This document shows, in pieces, positions 29,112 through 36,789 of a stretch of DNA of 64,000 nt (its first letter is position 1; each line of letters starts with the position of its first letter). The notes beneath the pieces were generated by a model. The model had not been told where the DNA came from. It was given only the letters and a program-made list of their open reading frames with translations, and made no database searches. This stretch comes from Polaribacter atrinae (GTDB taxonomy: Bacteria; Bacteroidota; Bacteroidia; Flavobacteriales; Flavobacteriaceae), in contig NZ_CP150660.1 of assembly GCF_038023995.1 (NCBI RefSeq), positions 1,238,501-1,302,500 of the forward strand. The letters run 5' to 3'. A program made the position numbers and the translations under genes.

Positions 29112-30005
29112 TTACTGTTTTTTATGACTCTTAGGATGAGTCTGGTTATATACTTTTTTAATAACAGCAAGACTATTTTGTGTATAGACCTGTGTTGATG
29201 CTAAAGAAGAATGCCCTAACAACTCTTTAACCGAATTTATATCTGCCCCTTCATTTAAAAGATGTGTTGCAAAAGAATGCCTTAAAATATGCGGGCTTTT
29301 CTTTTGCTTTGAAGAGACTTGACTAAAGTAAGTATTAATAATTCTGTAAACAAGAGTTTCATAAATTTTATTTCCTTTTTCTGTAATAAAAAGCTCCTCC
29401 AAACCAATTGTAAATTCTTGTTTTAATTTTAAATATTGATTTAACGTTTGAATAACAGAACCTAACAAAGGAACAAAGCGTTCTTTATTTCTTTTTCCTA
29501 AAACCTTTATGGTTTTATCCGATAAACTTACATCTCTTTCTTTTATATTGATTAACTCTGCCCTTCGAATACCTGTTGAATAAAATAACTCTACTATTAA
29601 CTTATTTCTAATGGAAGTAAAATCTGCATCAACCTCTAATTCTATTTGATTGATAACAGCATTAATCTCTTTTGACGTGAAAGGTACTTGAACTCGTTTT
29701 TCTGTCTTTAAAGCTCTATGTTTAGAAAGCGGGTTTAAATCTATGCGCTTTGTTTTCTGTAAAAATTTATAAAAAGACTTTAAAGAACTTACTTTTCTAT
29801 TAATAGTTCTGTTTGATATTTGCGTATCTACTAAAAAAACAATCCAACTTCTAATTTGTGGGTAATGCACCTCTAGCAAACTCTCCTGGCTATACTCTGT
29901 TTCTAAAAAATCTCTAAACGAAGTTAAATCGTTTTTATAAGCAGTAATTGTGTGTAACGAATATTTTTTCTCTAAAGTTAGATATTCTAGAAAAGGATCA
30001 ATCAA
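29112..30005 (-). CDS. XerC-like tyrosine recombinase
   Basis: This site-specific recombinase of 297 residues has the length of chromosomal XerC/XerD. An N-terminal SAM-like DNA-binding domain (about 1-85) precedes a catalytic domain with Arg in TGIRRAEL (about 148), HxxR in HILRHSF (about 242-245), the His of GHSSLASTQ and the nucleophile Tyr in QVYTQ. All catalytic residues are present. It lies between rpsU and hpf, a stable housekeeping context, with no adjacent attachment repeats. It is therefore more likely dimer-resolution machinery than a mobile-element integrase. Whether it is the XerC or the XerD partner cannot be decided here. Confidence 0.88.
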   Translation of the reverse strand: MIDPFLEYLTLEKKYSLHTITAYKNDLTSFRDFLETEYSQESLLEVHYPQIRSWIVFLVDTQISNRTINRKVSSLKSFYKFLQKTKRIDLNPLSKHRALKTEKRVQVPFTSKEINAVINQIELEVDADFTSIRNKLIVELFYSTGIRRAELINIKERDVSLSDKTIKVLGKRNKERFVPLLGSVIQTLNQYLKLKQEFTIGLEELFITEKGNKIYETLVYRIINTYFSQVSSKQKKSPHILRHSFATHLLNEGADINSVKELLGHSSLASTQVYTQNSLAVIKKVYNQTHPKSHKKQ

Positions 30006-30047
30006 ATTTTTACGTATTAGGTGTTAGTAAAATTACAAAAAATTGAA

Positions 30048-30092
30048 CACAAAAAACCCGTATTGAAAATTCAATACGGGTTTTATTTCTTA
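30048..30092 (-). terminator. Intrinsic terminator of rpsU
   Basis: A strong inverted repeat, AAACCCGTATTGAA / TTCAATACGGGTTT, has a very short loop and T runs on both sides. It lies between the rpsU stop and the recombinase start, so rpsU is mostly monocistronic. Confidence 0.88.
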
Positions 30093-30106
30093 GAATTAAG
30101 TTATTT

Positions 30107-30304
30107 CTAACCTACTTCTTCTTGTGTTCTTAATCTCTGAACGTAAGAAGCTTTAATTCTTTGAGCTCTGTTTGCTACAGAAGGTTTTGTGAAGTTCTTT
30201 CTAGCACGCAAGTTTTTCATCGTTTTTGTACGATCAAATTTTCTCTTGTAACGTTTTAAAGCTCTATCGATATTCTCTCCTTCTTTAATTGGTATAATTA
30301 ACAT
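30107..30304 (-). CDS. rpsU: 30S ribosomal protein S21
   Basis: This is bS21, 65 residues, a small basic protein near the 3' end of 16S rRNA. The sequence MLIIPIKEGENIDRALKRY and the basic KRKFDRTKTMKNLRARKNF are typical. It has a strong Shine-Dalgarno (30312-30320), unlike its neighbours. In Bacteroidota bS21 takes part in hiding the anti-Shine-Dalgarno of the 16S rRNA tail, so an SD on its own mRNA fits autoregulation: ribosomes lacking bS21 would translate it preferentially. A complete promoter lies at 30380-30409 and a terminator directly behind. Confidence 0.97.
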   Translation of the reverse strand: MLIIPIKEGENIDRALKRYKRKFDRTKTMKNLRARKNFTKPSVANRAQRIKASYVQRLRTQEEVG

Positions 30305-30311
30305 AAGTTGG

Positions 30312-30320
30312 CACCTCCCT
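30312..30320 (-). promoter_or_regulatory. Strong Shine-Dalgarno of rpsU (AGGGAGGTG)
   Basis: GGAGGTG pairs perfectly with the CACCTCC of the 16S 3' tail and ends 7 bases before the ATG. In a genome whose other genes show A-rich leaders without SD, this stands out. Confidence 0.85.
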
Positions 30321-30379
30321 TCATAGTCTCTTTATATTTTAGAATAGTATTTAAACTATTATTTTTATTTTTTGGACTG

Positions 30380-30409
30380 CAAATGTAATTACAAATTATG
30401 AATTGGCAA
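30380..30409 (-). promoter_or_regulatory. Full Bacteroidota promoter (TTG-N19-TACATTTG) of rpsU
   Basis: TACATTTG at 30380-30387 with TTG at 30407-30409, spacing 19 bp. It predicts a leader of about 70 bases containing the SD. Confidence 0.82.
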
Positions 30410-30442
30410 TTAGTTATTACAATATATTTTAAATTAGCAATA

Positions 30443-30528
30443 TGCGTTAGGGATTGAACGGTCTGTTTGAGCTCTTTTGAAGTACGAAAAAAGCGAGAAG
30501 TGAAAGCCTGACCTTTAAGGAACGCCCT
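30443..30528. repeat. Structured intergenic repeat of the GCGTTAGGG...AACGCCC type
   Basis: The block opens TGCGTTAGGGATTGAACGG and closes GCCTGACCTTTAAGGAACGC, so its ends pair (GCGTT/AACGC) around a region with further short complementary patches. From memory, blocks with these two ends occur in many flavobacterial intergenic regions; this has not been checked here. No open reading frame or tRNA-like fold is present. It occupies most of the 292-bp gap between rpsU and the acyl-CoA dehydrogenase gene. Confidence 0.6.
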
Positions 30529-30533
30529 AAAAA

Positions 30534-30573
30534 AGAGTGTTCAGTGTTCAAAAATTAAATTTCTTGAACACTG
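30534..30573 (-). terminator. Inverted repeat behind the acyl-CoA dehydrogenase gene
   Basis: CAGTGTTCAA / TTGAACACTG forms a perfect 10-bp stem with a 12-base AT loop, 24 bp after the stop codon. On the minus strand a TTTTTT follows 8 bases later. It is probably a terminator, although it may be another dispersed inverted repeat. Confidence 0.55.
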
Positions 30574-30596
30574 ATACTTATAAAATTATGAAAACC

Positions 30597-31769
30597 TTAT
30601 GTTGCTGGCTTGTATTCTTTCTTATCAATTACAATTTTTGCAATAATCTCTTTTAAAATTTCTGAAGTTCCACCACCAATTGGCCCCAGCCTACTATCTC
30701 TTGATAATCTTGCCATCGGATAATCTTCCATATACCCATAACCACCTAACATTTGTAACGCGTCATAAATAACTTCGTCTGCCATTTTTGTAGATAGTAA
30801 TTTAGACATACTTGCTTCTTTTACCACATATTGACCGTCATTAAGACGTTTTGTTATTGAGTAATTATATTCTTTACACATATCTACCCTACTTGCCATT
30901 ACTGCAATTTTATGTCGTAATACCTGAAACTTATCTAAAGACTTACCAAAAGCTACGCGTTCTTGCATATAATTTAAAGCATACTCTAGTGCAAATTCTG
31001 CTCTTGCATGTGCATTTACCCCCATAACCAATCTTTCTAAGGCAAAATGCTGCATAATATAAGGAAACCCTTTACCTTCTTCTCCTAATAAATTTTCTGC
31101 AGGGATTTCTACATTATCAAACGCAATTTCTCCTGTGTCTGACGCTTTCCAACCTAACTTATCTAATTTAGTTGCTGTAAGTCCTTTTGAAGCTCTATCT
31201 ACAACAAAAATGCTAATTCCTTTATACTTATCTGAAGGATCTGTTTTTGCCGCTACAATTAAATAATCTGAATACACCCCGTTTGTGATAAACGTTTTTG
31301 AACCATTTAAAATATAGGTATCTCCTTGTTTGATTGCTGTAGAACGCATACCTGCAACATCAGAGCCACCAAATGGTTCTGTAATACACATACAACCAAT
31401 CATATCTCCTTCTACACTTGGTACTAAATATTTATTTTTAATAAAATCATCACCTTCTTTAGCTAAGTGAGTCATGGCCAAATATTCATGTGCCCACATA
31501 GCCGCTGCAAAACCACCTGAATTAACTTTCTGTAATTCTTCTAAAAAAATAACAGTATAAAATAAATCTAAATTTAAGCCTCCGAATTCTTCTGGAGTGT
31601 TTAAACCGAAATAGCCCATTTCTCCAAATTTTTTCCAAATGAAACGTTCTATACTACCTTCTTTTTCCCATTTATCTATATGAGGAATTACTTCTTTTTT
31701 CAAAAACTCTTTAAAACTTGCACGGAAAGCTTCGTGCTCTTCAGTAAAATACATACTGCTCATAAGCAA
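30597..31769 (-). CDS. Acyl-CoA dehydrogenase (LCAD/IVD type active site)
   Basis: This FAD enzyme catalyses alpha,beta-dehydrogenation of acyl-CoA, 390 residues from the TTG at 31769. The ATGs at 31763 or 31754 are more likely true starts, the latter giving MYFTEEHEAFR. The ACAD signatures CITEPFGGSDVAGMRSTA and QMLGGYGYMEDYPM are clear. At the usual catalytic Glu position of short/medium-chain enzymes this protein has Gly (GPIGGGTSEI). A Glu in ALERLVMG (about residue 245) is at the place used by isovaleryl-CoA and long-chain dehydrogenases. It is 20 bp downstream of the helix-hairpin-helix gene. Candidates are long-chain or branched-chain acyl-CoA; the substrate is undecided. Confidence 0.9.
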   Translation of the reverse strand: MLMSSMYFTEEHEAFRASFKEFLKKEVIPHIDKWEKEGSIERFIWKKFGEMGYFGLNTPEEFGGLNLDLFYTVIFLEELQKVNSGGFAAAMWAHEYLAMTHLAKEGDDFIKNKYLVPSVEGDMIGCMCITEPFGGSDVAGMRSTAIKQGDTYILNGSKTFITNGVYSDYLIVAAKTDPSDKYKGISIFVVDRASKGLTATKLDKLGWKASDTGEIAFDNVEIPAENLLGEEGKGFPYIMQHFALERLVMGVNAHARAEFALEYALNYMQERVAFGKSLDKFQVLRHKIAVMASRVDMCKEYNYSITKRLNDGQYVVKEASMSKLLSTKMADEVIYDALQMLGGYGYMEDYPMARLSRDSRLGPIGGGTSEILKEIIAKIVIDKKEYKPAT

Positions 31770-31789
31770 ATAAATGTGTTTGTGGTTTG

Positions 31790-32677
31790 TTATTCAGCCA
31801 TCAAATATAACACTATTCTGTCATATTTATCCAAAGGAAAATCTTTGATGTTTTTTAATTCTGAAATATTTTGAAGTTCAGCTACTTCGTCTCTATATTC
31901 AAAAATCTTTTTACAAAGGTTGTAATCTATATAAGGATTCTTTAAAAGCTCTTTAAATGTAGCTGTATTAACATTTATTTTATTAATAATTGGTTGCTCA
32001 ACTATTTTAAATTTTAATAAGACTTTTTTTACCATTTCATTCTCCAGCCCCCAAACTTCATTTAGTTGACTTTCTAAAGAAAATCCTTGTAATTTTGTTC
32101 GATAGTTTATAATTCGCTCTGAAAAAGCTACTCCGATTCCGTTAATGGTTTTAAAATCTTCTGCTGTGGCTTTATTGATATCTGTAGTTGAAACTTCTTT
32201 TACCTCTTTTTTATAATAAGCTTGCTTTGTTCTTTGCAATGACGAATTTGAGTTTTGTTTTACAACCCAATCTGGAAACTTAAAATATGGCGCTATTTTA
32301 TTTAATAAAGAATCAGAAATTTGAGTTACTTTTTGAAACTCACTTTTAGAATTAATAAATTTATTTGTTGACCTAAAAGCCAATAACCGATCTATTTCTT
32401 TTAAAGACATGCCTAATTTTTCTCCTTTACTATCGGTAATATAATTAGGATTAAAAGGATAAATTTTAGGTTTTCTTTTTTCTATTTCAATTACTTGTAA
32501 ACTGTCTATTTGCCTATGAAACGCTATAACCTCTTTAGAATTGAACTCTATACTGTCATCCGAAGAGAAACCACCAAAAACAATAATGGATTGTACTAAT
32601 AGTATTAATATTACTAAAAAGAAAACCCCATTCCTTTGGCTTTTGTGATACCAGAAATGGGATTTTAATATTTTCAT
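31790..32677 (-). CDS. Helix-hairpin-helix (ComEA-like) protein
   Basis: This is a membrane-anchored protein of 295 residues. A basic N-terminus and one transmembrane segment (about 18-37) are followed by repeated helix-hairpin-helix motifs, for example INKATAEDFKTINGIGVAFS (about 168-187) and INVNTATFKELLKNPYIDYN (about 235-254). Such motifs bind DNA backbone, and ComEA proteins carry DNA during competence. Bacteroidota homologues have more HhH repeats and unknown roles. It starts 8 bp after the AGCS symporter and precedes the acyl-CoA dehydrogenase. The gene order gives no obvious functional link to DNA uptake. Confidence 0.8.
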   Translation of the reverse strand: MKILKSHFWYHKSQRNGVFFLVILILLVQSIIVFGGFSSDDSIEFNSKEVIAFHRQIDSLQVIEIEKRKPKIYPFNPNYITDSKGEKLGMSLKEIDRLLAFRSTNKFINSKSEFQKVTQISDSLLNKIAPYFKFPDWVVKQNSNSSLQRTKQAYYKKEVKEVSTTDINKATAEDFKTINGIGVAFSERIINYRTKLQGFSLESQLNEVWGLENEMVKKVLLKFKIVEQPIINKINVNTATFKELLKNPYIDYNLCKKIFEYRDEVAELQNISELKNIKDFPLDKYDRIVLYLMAE

Positions 32678-32685
32678 TTTAAATT

Positions 32686-34299
32686 TTATAGGTGATCATT
32701 TACATCTACAGCTCCATCTTCAATTGCTTCTTTCTTTTTATTGATAGCATTCATATATCTTTTAAGCTCTTTCTTAATTACTGGAGATAGCATAACTACA
32801 CCAATTATATTAGGCACTACCATTGCAAAAATCATGGCATCAGAAAAATCAATTACAGCACCTAAGCTAATTGACGCTCCAATCACTACAAATATTAAGA
32901 ACAAAACCTTATAGGCTAAATCTGTGTATTTTCCTTTTCCGAATAAAAACACCCAACCTTGCATACCGTAATAAGACCACGAAATCATAGTTGAAAACGC
33001 AAATAAAATTACAGCAATTGTTAATACAATTGAAAAGTGTGGAATTACGGTATCGAAAGCTACAGCGGTTATTTCTACACCTTGTTTAATTTCAACTCCA
33101 TACTCCATAAATTCCCCATCGAAATTAGTAATAATAATAACCAAAGCAGTCATAGTACAAATAATAACGGTATCTATAAATGGCTCTAACAAAGCTACAA
33201 TACCCTCACTTGCAGGATACTTAGTTCTTACCGCCGAATGTGCAATTGCCGCAGATCCTACACCAGCTTCGTTAGAGAATGCTCCCCTACGAATACCTTG
33301 AATCATTACCCCAACTAAACCACCAGCAACTCCTAATCCAGAAAAAGCTCCGTCATAAATTAAAAGAAAAGCATCATCTATTAAACTAAAGTTTGCGAAT
33401 AAAATTATTAAAGCAGCCAACACATAAATTCCTGCCATAAAAGGCACTACTTTCTCTGTAACTGAAGCGATTCTTTTAATACCTCCAATAATTACGACTG
33501 CTACTAAAACAGCCATTACAAGTCCAAAATACAACCCAGCATTACCACCTGTTAAATTAAACAGTTTTGTAAACTGTGCAGCTGCCTGATTTGCTTGAAA
33601 CATGTTACCTCCACCAAAAGAACCACCAACTACAAAAATTGCGAATAAAACAGCTAAAACCTTACCTAAACCACCTGCACCTTTTTCTTTAAGCCCTTTA
33701 GTTAAATAATACATTGGACCACCATACACGGTTCCATCTTCATCTACATCTCTATATTTTACACCTAATGTACATTCTGCAAATTTTGAAGCCATACCAA
33801 AAAGTCCCGCAACAATCATCCAAAAAGTTGCACCTGGACCACCAATTGACAATGCTACTGCAACACCAGCAATATTACCTAAGCCTACAGTCGCAGAGAG
33901 TGCTGCAGTTAAAGCCTGAAAATGAGAAACTTCACCTTCAACACCATCATCTCTAAGGGTTGTTAATATATCTGGACCAGAAGTTTTATCTCCATAAAGC
34001 TTATCTACACCATGTTTTTCAATATCCTCATATTTTCCTTTTACAACTTTAAACGCTGTTATAAAACCTGTAATGTTTATAAATTTAAAATATATTGTAA
34101 AATAAATTGCACCACCAATTAAAACAATTAATACCCAAGGGATTTTAAATGAATCAGAAAAAGGTATTTCATAGAAAATAGCCTCCACAAACCAACCGGT
34201 ATAATCTTTAAACAATTGGTCTATTTTATCTGTTGTACTTTGAGCAAACATTATAACTGGCATCATTAAAAACAACAACGATAGAAGTTTTTTATTCAT
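32686..34299 (-). CDS. Alanine/glycine:cation symporter (AGCS) family transporter
   Basis: This is a sodium- or proton-coupled amino-acid importer of 537 residues with about eleven membrane segments. The family motif region GLGNIAGVAVALSIGGPGATFW (about 138-159) and GVMIQGIRRGAFSNEAGVGSAA (about 330-351) are diagnostic of the AlsT/DagA group. The N-terminus has a cleavable-looking signal (LLFLMMPVIMFAQ) followed by a soluble stretch before the first core helix. I believe this addition is frequent in Bacteroidota homologues. It is probably cotranscribed with the downstream ComEA-like gene. The substrate is likely alanine or glycine by family. Confidence 0.93.
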   Translation of the reverse strand: MNKKLLSLLFLMMPVIMFAQSTTDKIDQLFKDYTGWFVEAIFYEIPFSDSFKIPWVLIVLIGGAIYFTIYFKFINITGFITAFKVVKGKYEDIEKHGVDKLYGDKTSGPDILTTLRDDGVEGEVSHFQALTAALSATVGLGNIAGVAVALSIGGPGATFWMIVAGLFGMASKFAECTLGVKYRDVDEDGTVYGGPMYYLTKGLKEKGAGGLGKVLAVLFAIFVVGGSFGGGNMFQANQAAAQFTKLFNLTGGNAGLYFGLVMAVLVAVVIIGGIKRIASVTEKVVPFMAGIYVLAALIILFANFSLIDDAFLLIYDGAFSGLGVAGGLVGVMIQGIRRGAFSNEAGVGSAAIAHSAVRTKYPASEGIVALLEPFIDTVIICTMTALVIIITNFDGEFMEYGVEIKQGVEITAVAFDTVIPHFSIVLTIAVILFAFSTMISWSYYGMQGWVFLFGKGKYTDLAYKVLFLIFVVIGASISLGAVIDFSDAMIFAMVVPNIIGVVMLSPVIKKELKRYMNAINKKKEAIEDGAVDVNDHL

Positions 34300-34387
34300 A
34301 ATTTATTTTTAATATTAATTGGTTAAGTAATCCGCAATATCCTAAAAATTTGCTCTTTTCACAAGTTTTACCTAATAAATACACATT

Positions 34388-35287
34388 TTATATTAAGATT
34401 TCTTTAAATTTTTGCAAATCTTCTTTAAAAGATTTTGGATAAAAGTCTAATTCTTTATTGGTTTTTGATAAATCGAAACCAGTTCTTGCAGGTCTTGGTG
34501 CTGTTTGATTTAGAGTAAATGTTGATATCGGTTTAATTAAGTTTGTATCCAAATTAAAAGCAACTGCTATTTCTTTTGCAATGTCAAAAACACTTAATAA
34601 TCCATTAGATGAAATATTAAAAATTCCTAAAGCTTTTTTATCCATAGAAATCTTACAAGCTATCGCTAAGTCTTTTACGTAGGTTGGCGCTCTAAACTGA
34701 TCGTCTACAATAGTAATCTCCTTACCTTTCTCTAACATTTCTTTTACCCAAAGCACAATATTACTTCTACTCATATCAAACACTTTTCCGTAAACTAAAA
34801 TAGCTCTTAATATGGTATAATTGATATTAGATTTTAATAAAAGCTCTTCAGATTTTAGTTTCGATAATCCATAATAACTCAATGGATTTGCTGTATCGGT
34901 TTCTTTGTAGTTTCCTTTTATTCCATCAAAAATAAAATCTGTAGAAATATGGATTAAATGAGCGTTTACCTCTTCTGATATTTCTGACAACCATTTTACA
35001 ACAGTTACATTTAACAAATCACATGCCGCTTTTTGATTTTCACAATCATCTACTTGCGTCATTGCAGCTGTATTAATAATAAAATTAGGTTGAATTTCTA
35101 TTAGTGCTTTTTTAAGATTCTCTTCTTGAGTAATATCAATAGAAACATAAGAAAAATCATTTCTTCCACTTCTATTTTCGCCTCTTGAAAATCCATAAAC
35201 TTCATAATTTTCTTTTTCCTGAAGTAATAAATCTAATAAAGACTGTCCTAATAACCCATTACTTCCCGTAACCACTACTTTAACCAT
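34388..35287 (-). CDS. RmlD-like NAD(P)-dependent sugar-nucleotide reductase
   Basis: This is an extended short-chain dehydrogenase of 299 residues, related to dTDP-4-dehydrorhamnose reductase (RmlD). The N-terminal nucleotide-binding motif is GSNGLLGQS (residues 8-16) and the active-site YxxxK is YYGLSKLKSEE (about 150-160), preceded by HISTDFIFDG. No rmlA, rmlB or rmlC gene is adjacent, so the precise sugar substrate is uncertain, and dTDP-rhamnose synthesis is only one option. The gap to the symporter is 88 bp. Upstream, the K+ channel gene is separated by an inverted repeat, so it is probably transcribed separately. Confidence 0.85.
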   Translation of the reverse strand: MVKVVVTGSNGLLGQSLLDLLLQEKENYEVYGFSRGENRSGRNDFSYVSIDITQEENLKKALIEIQPNFIINTAAMTQVDDCENQKAACDLLNVTVVKWLSEISEEVNAHLIHISTDFIFDGIKGNYKETDTANPLSYYGLSKLKSEELLLKSNINYTILRAILVYGKVFDMSRSNIVLWVKEMLEKGKEITIVDDQFRAPTYVKDLAIACKISMDKKALGIFNISSNGLLSVFDIAKEIAVAFNLDTNLIKPISTFTLNQTAPRPARTGFDLSKTNKELDFYPKSFKEDLQKFKEILI

Positions 35288-35335
35288 AAATAAATTCCTT
35301 CTTTTATACTTTTAGATTATAATTTTTAATGAATA

Positions 35336-35372
35336 ATACTTTCAATAAAACCAAGGCTCATATTGAAAGTAT
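35336..35372 (-). terminator. Hairpin behind the K+ channel gene
   Basis: A perfect 11-bp inverted repeat, ATACTTTCAAT / ATTGAAAGTAT, with a 15-base loop lies 8 bp after the channel stop codon. No uninterrupted T run follows, so the terminator strength is uncertain. Confidence 0.6.
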
Positions 35373-35379
35373 CAACAGA

Positions 35380-36384
35380 CTAAAACAATTGTCTTAATTT
35401 AATTATTTGATTAGGTCTTCCCAAAACAATTAGATGAGATCCTTTAATAAGTAAACAGTCTGCTTCTGGATTTATAATATACTCTTTATTAGGACCTATA
35501 AAACCGATAACTGTACACCCCGTTTTCTTTCTTAAATCTAAATCTAAGAGTGTCTTATTTATATATTTTTCTGGTAAATCATCTACAGCAATTTCTTCTA
35601 AATTGGCTGTAGTTTCTCCCTCTATAGTTAACCGATCTACAAACTCAATAACATCTGGTGTAGTTACCAAAGAAGCCATGTGATCTCCACCTAACTTGTC
35701 TGGCATTATCACATTACTTGCACCTGCTATTTTTAGCTTACTATAAGAAGACTCATTAGAAGCCCTGCTTATAACCTTACATTCTTTATTTAGTTGACTA
35801 ACCGTTAAAACTACAAACAAATTATTAGCATCCGAAGGTAAAGCAGTAATTAAAAAAGAAGCTTTTTCTATACCAGCTCTAAGCAAAGTTTCATCTAAAG
35901 TTGCATCACCATTTATATTTAACACCCCAGCTGCATCTAAAATTTCTATTCTTTCTTTACTTTTTTCGACAACAACAAAGTCTTTATTATAATTTTTTAA
36001 TTTTAAAATTGCTTGTTTCCCATTTCTTCCATATCCACAAACAATAGTATGTCCTTTTAAACTTGCTATCTTCTTTTCCACTTTTCTATGCTTAAAATGT
36101 TCAAATAATCTACCACTTACTAAATATTCTGAAAAAGCTGAAACGGCATATCCAAAAACAGTAATACTGGTTAAAATTAAAAATATTGTAAAAACTTTTT
36201 CTTCTGGAGAAAAGGGTCTTAACTCCCCAAAACCTACAGTAGTAACGGTAATAACCGTCATATATAATGCATCTATAAAAGAATAATGAGAAAGCACCAT
36301 ATAGCCTATTGTACCTAAAGACAGTATAGTAATAACTAAAAATAAAGTTTTATTAATTTTAGATTCTAATACATTTATCTTCAT
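35380..36384 (-). CDS. Two-TM potassium channel with TrkA-N/TrkA-C (RCK) domains
   Basis: This is a ligand-gated K+ channel subunit of 334 residues. Helices at about 13-32 and 65-88 flank a pore loop with the selectivity filter TVGFG (residues 49-53). A Rossmann RCK domain follows (HTIVCGYGRNGKQAILKL, about 110-128, GxGxxG), then a TrkA-C domain (about 250-330). The architecture is that of MthK/Kch-like channels, gated by nucleotide or Ca2+ binding to the RCK domain. The gating ligand is not deducible. It is 3 bp behind a PspC-domain gene, so the two are likely coupled. Confidence 0.92.
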   Translation of the reverse strand: MKINVLESKINKTLFLVITILSLGTIGYMVLSHYSFIDALYMTVITVTTVGFGELRPFSPEEKVFTIFLILTSITVFGYAVSAFSEYLVSGRLFEHFKHRKVEKKIASLKGHTIVCGYGRNGKQAILKLKNYNKDFVVVEKSKERIEILDAAGVLNINGDATLDETLLRAGIEKASFLITALPSDANNLFVVLTVSQLNKECKVISRASNESSYSKLKIAGASNVIMPDKLGGDHMASLVTTPDVIEFVDRLTIEGETTANLEEIAVDDLPEKYINKTLLDLDLRKKTGCTVIGFIGPNKEYIINPEADCLLIKGSHLIVLGRPNQIIKLRQLF

Positions 36385-36387
36385 ATA

Positions 36388-36609
36388 TTATAGGTCAAAT
36401 ACAGAACTTCTTTTAGTATACATCATGTCTTTTAACTTTAATAAAAATGCCATTGTTAAATAAAAACCAAAAGACAAACCTACCGTAAAAAAAGTAACAT
36501 AAATAAAAAACAAGCGCACATTTAAGGCTCTAATTCCTATTCTATCTGCTAATCTTGATGAAACATGAAATCCGTTTCTCTCAAAAAAATGTCGAATACT
36601 ATCTATCAT
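36388..36609 (-). CDS. PspC-like small membrane protein
   Basis: This 73-residue protein has a PspC-type fold. The N-terminal amphipathic part contains NGFHVSSRLADRIGI (about 12-26). It is followed by LNVRLFFIYVTFFT and a hydrophobic segment (about 32-55), then a basic tail. In proteobacteria PspC senses envelope stress, whereas Bacteroidota versions are short and uncharacterised. The coupling with a potassium channel suggests an envelope or ion-homeostasis role; this is inference. Confidence 0.8.
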   Translation of the reverse strand: MIDSIRHFFERNGFHVSSRLADRIGIRALNVRLFFIYVTFFTVGLSFGFYLTMAFLLKLKDMMYTKRSSVFDL

Positions 36610-36758
36610 TTAGGTTCAAATAATTTCAATGCAATATAGTATTTTATCATTTGATAACAACATTTTTTAAATTACACTTATTTTTAAAACCATCGCTCTA
36701 AAAAAAGTTTAATATCAAAAGCATTAAACAATCATCCTTAAATTAAAATTGGTTTCTT

Positions 36759-36766
36759 TAACTTTG
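36759..36766 (+). promoter_or_regulatory. -7 element (TAACTTTG) for uvrA
   Basis: TAACTTTG matches TAnnTTTG, 23 bp before the TTG start of uvrA. It supports the TTG, since no in-frame ATG lies downstream of the box before the conserved N-terminus. Confidence 0.6.
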
Positions 36767-36789
36767 CGTTTTTCTCAAAAATAGATCAT

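Noticed and set aside
29112..30005. Mobile-element integrase acting at the nearby tRNA cluster
   Set aside because: The recombinase has XerC/D length, sits in a conserved rpsU-xer-hpf context, and no direct repeats of a tRNA 3' end or cargo genes are present.
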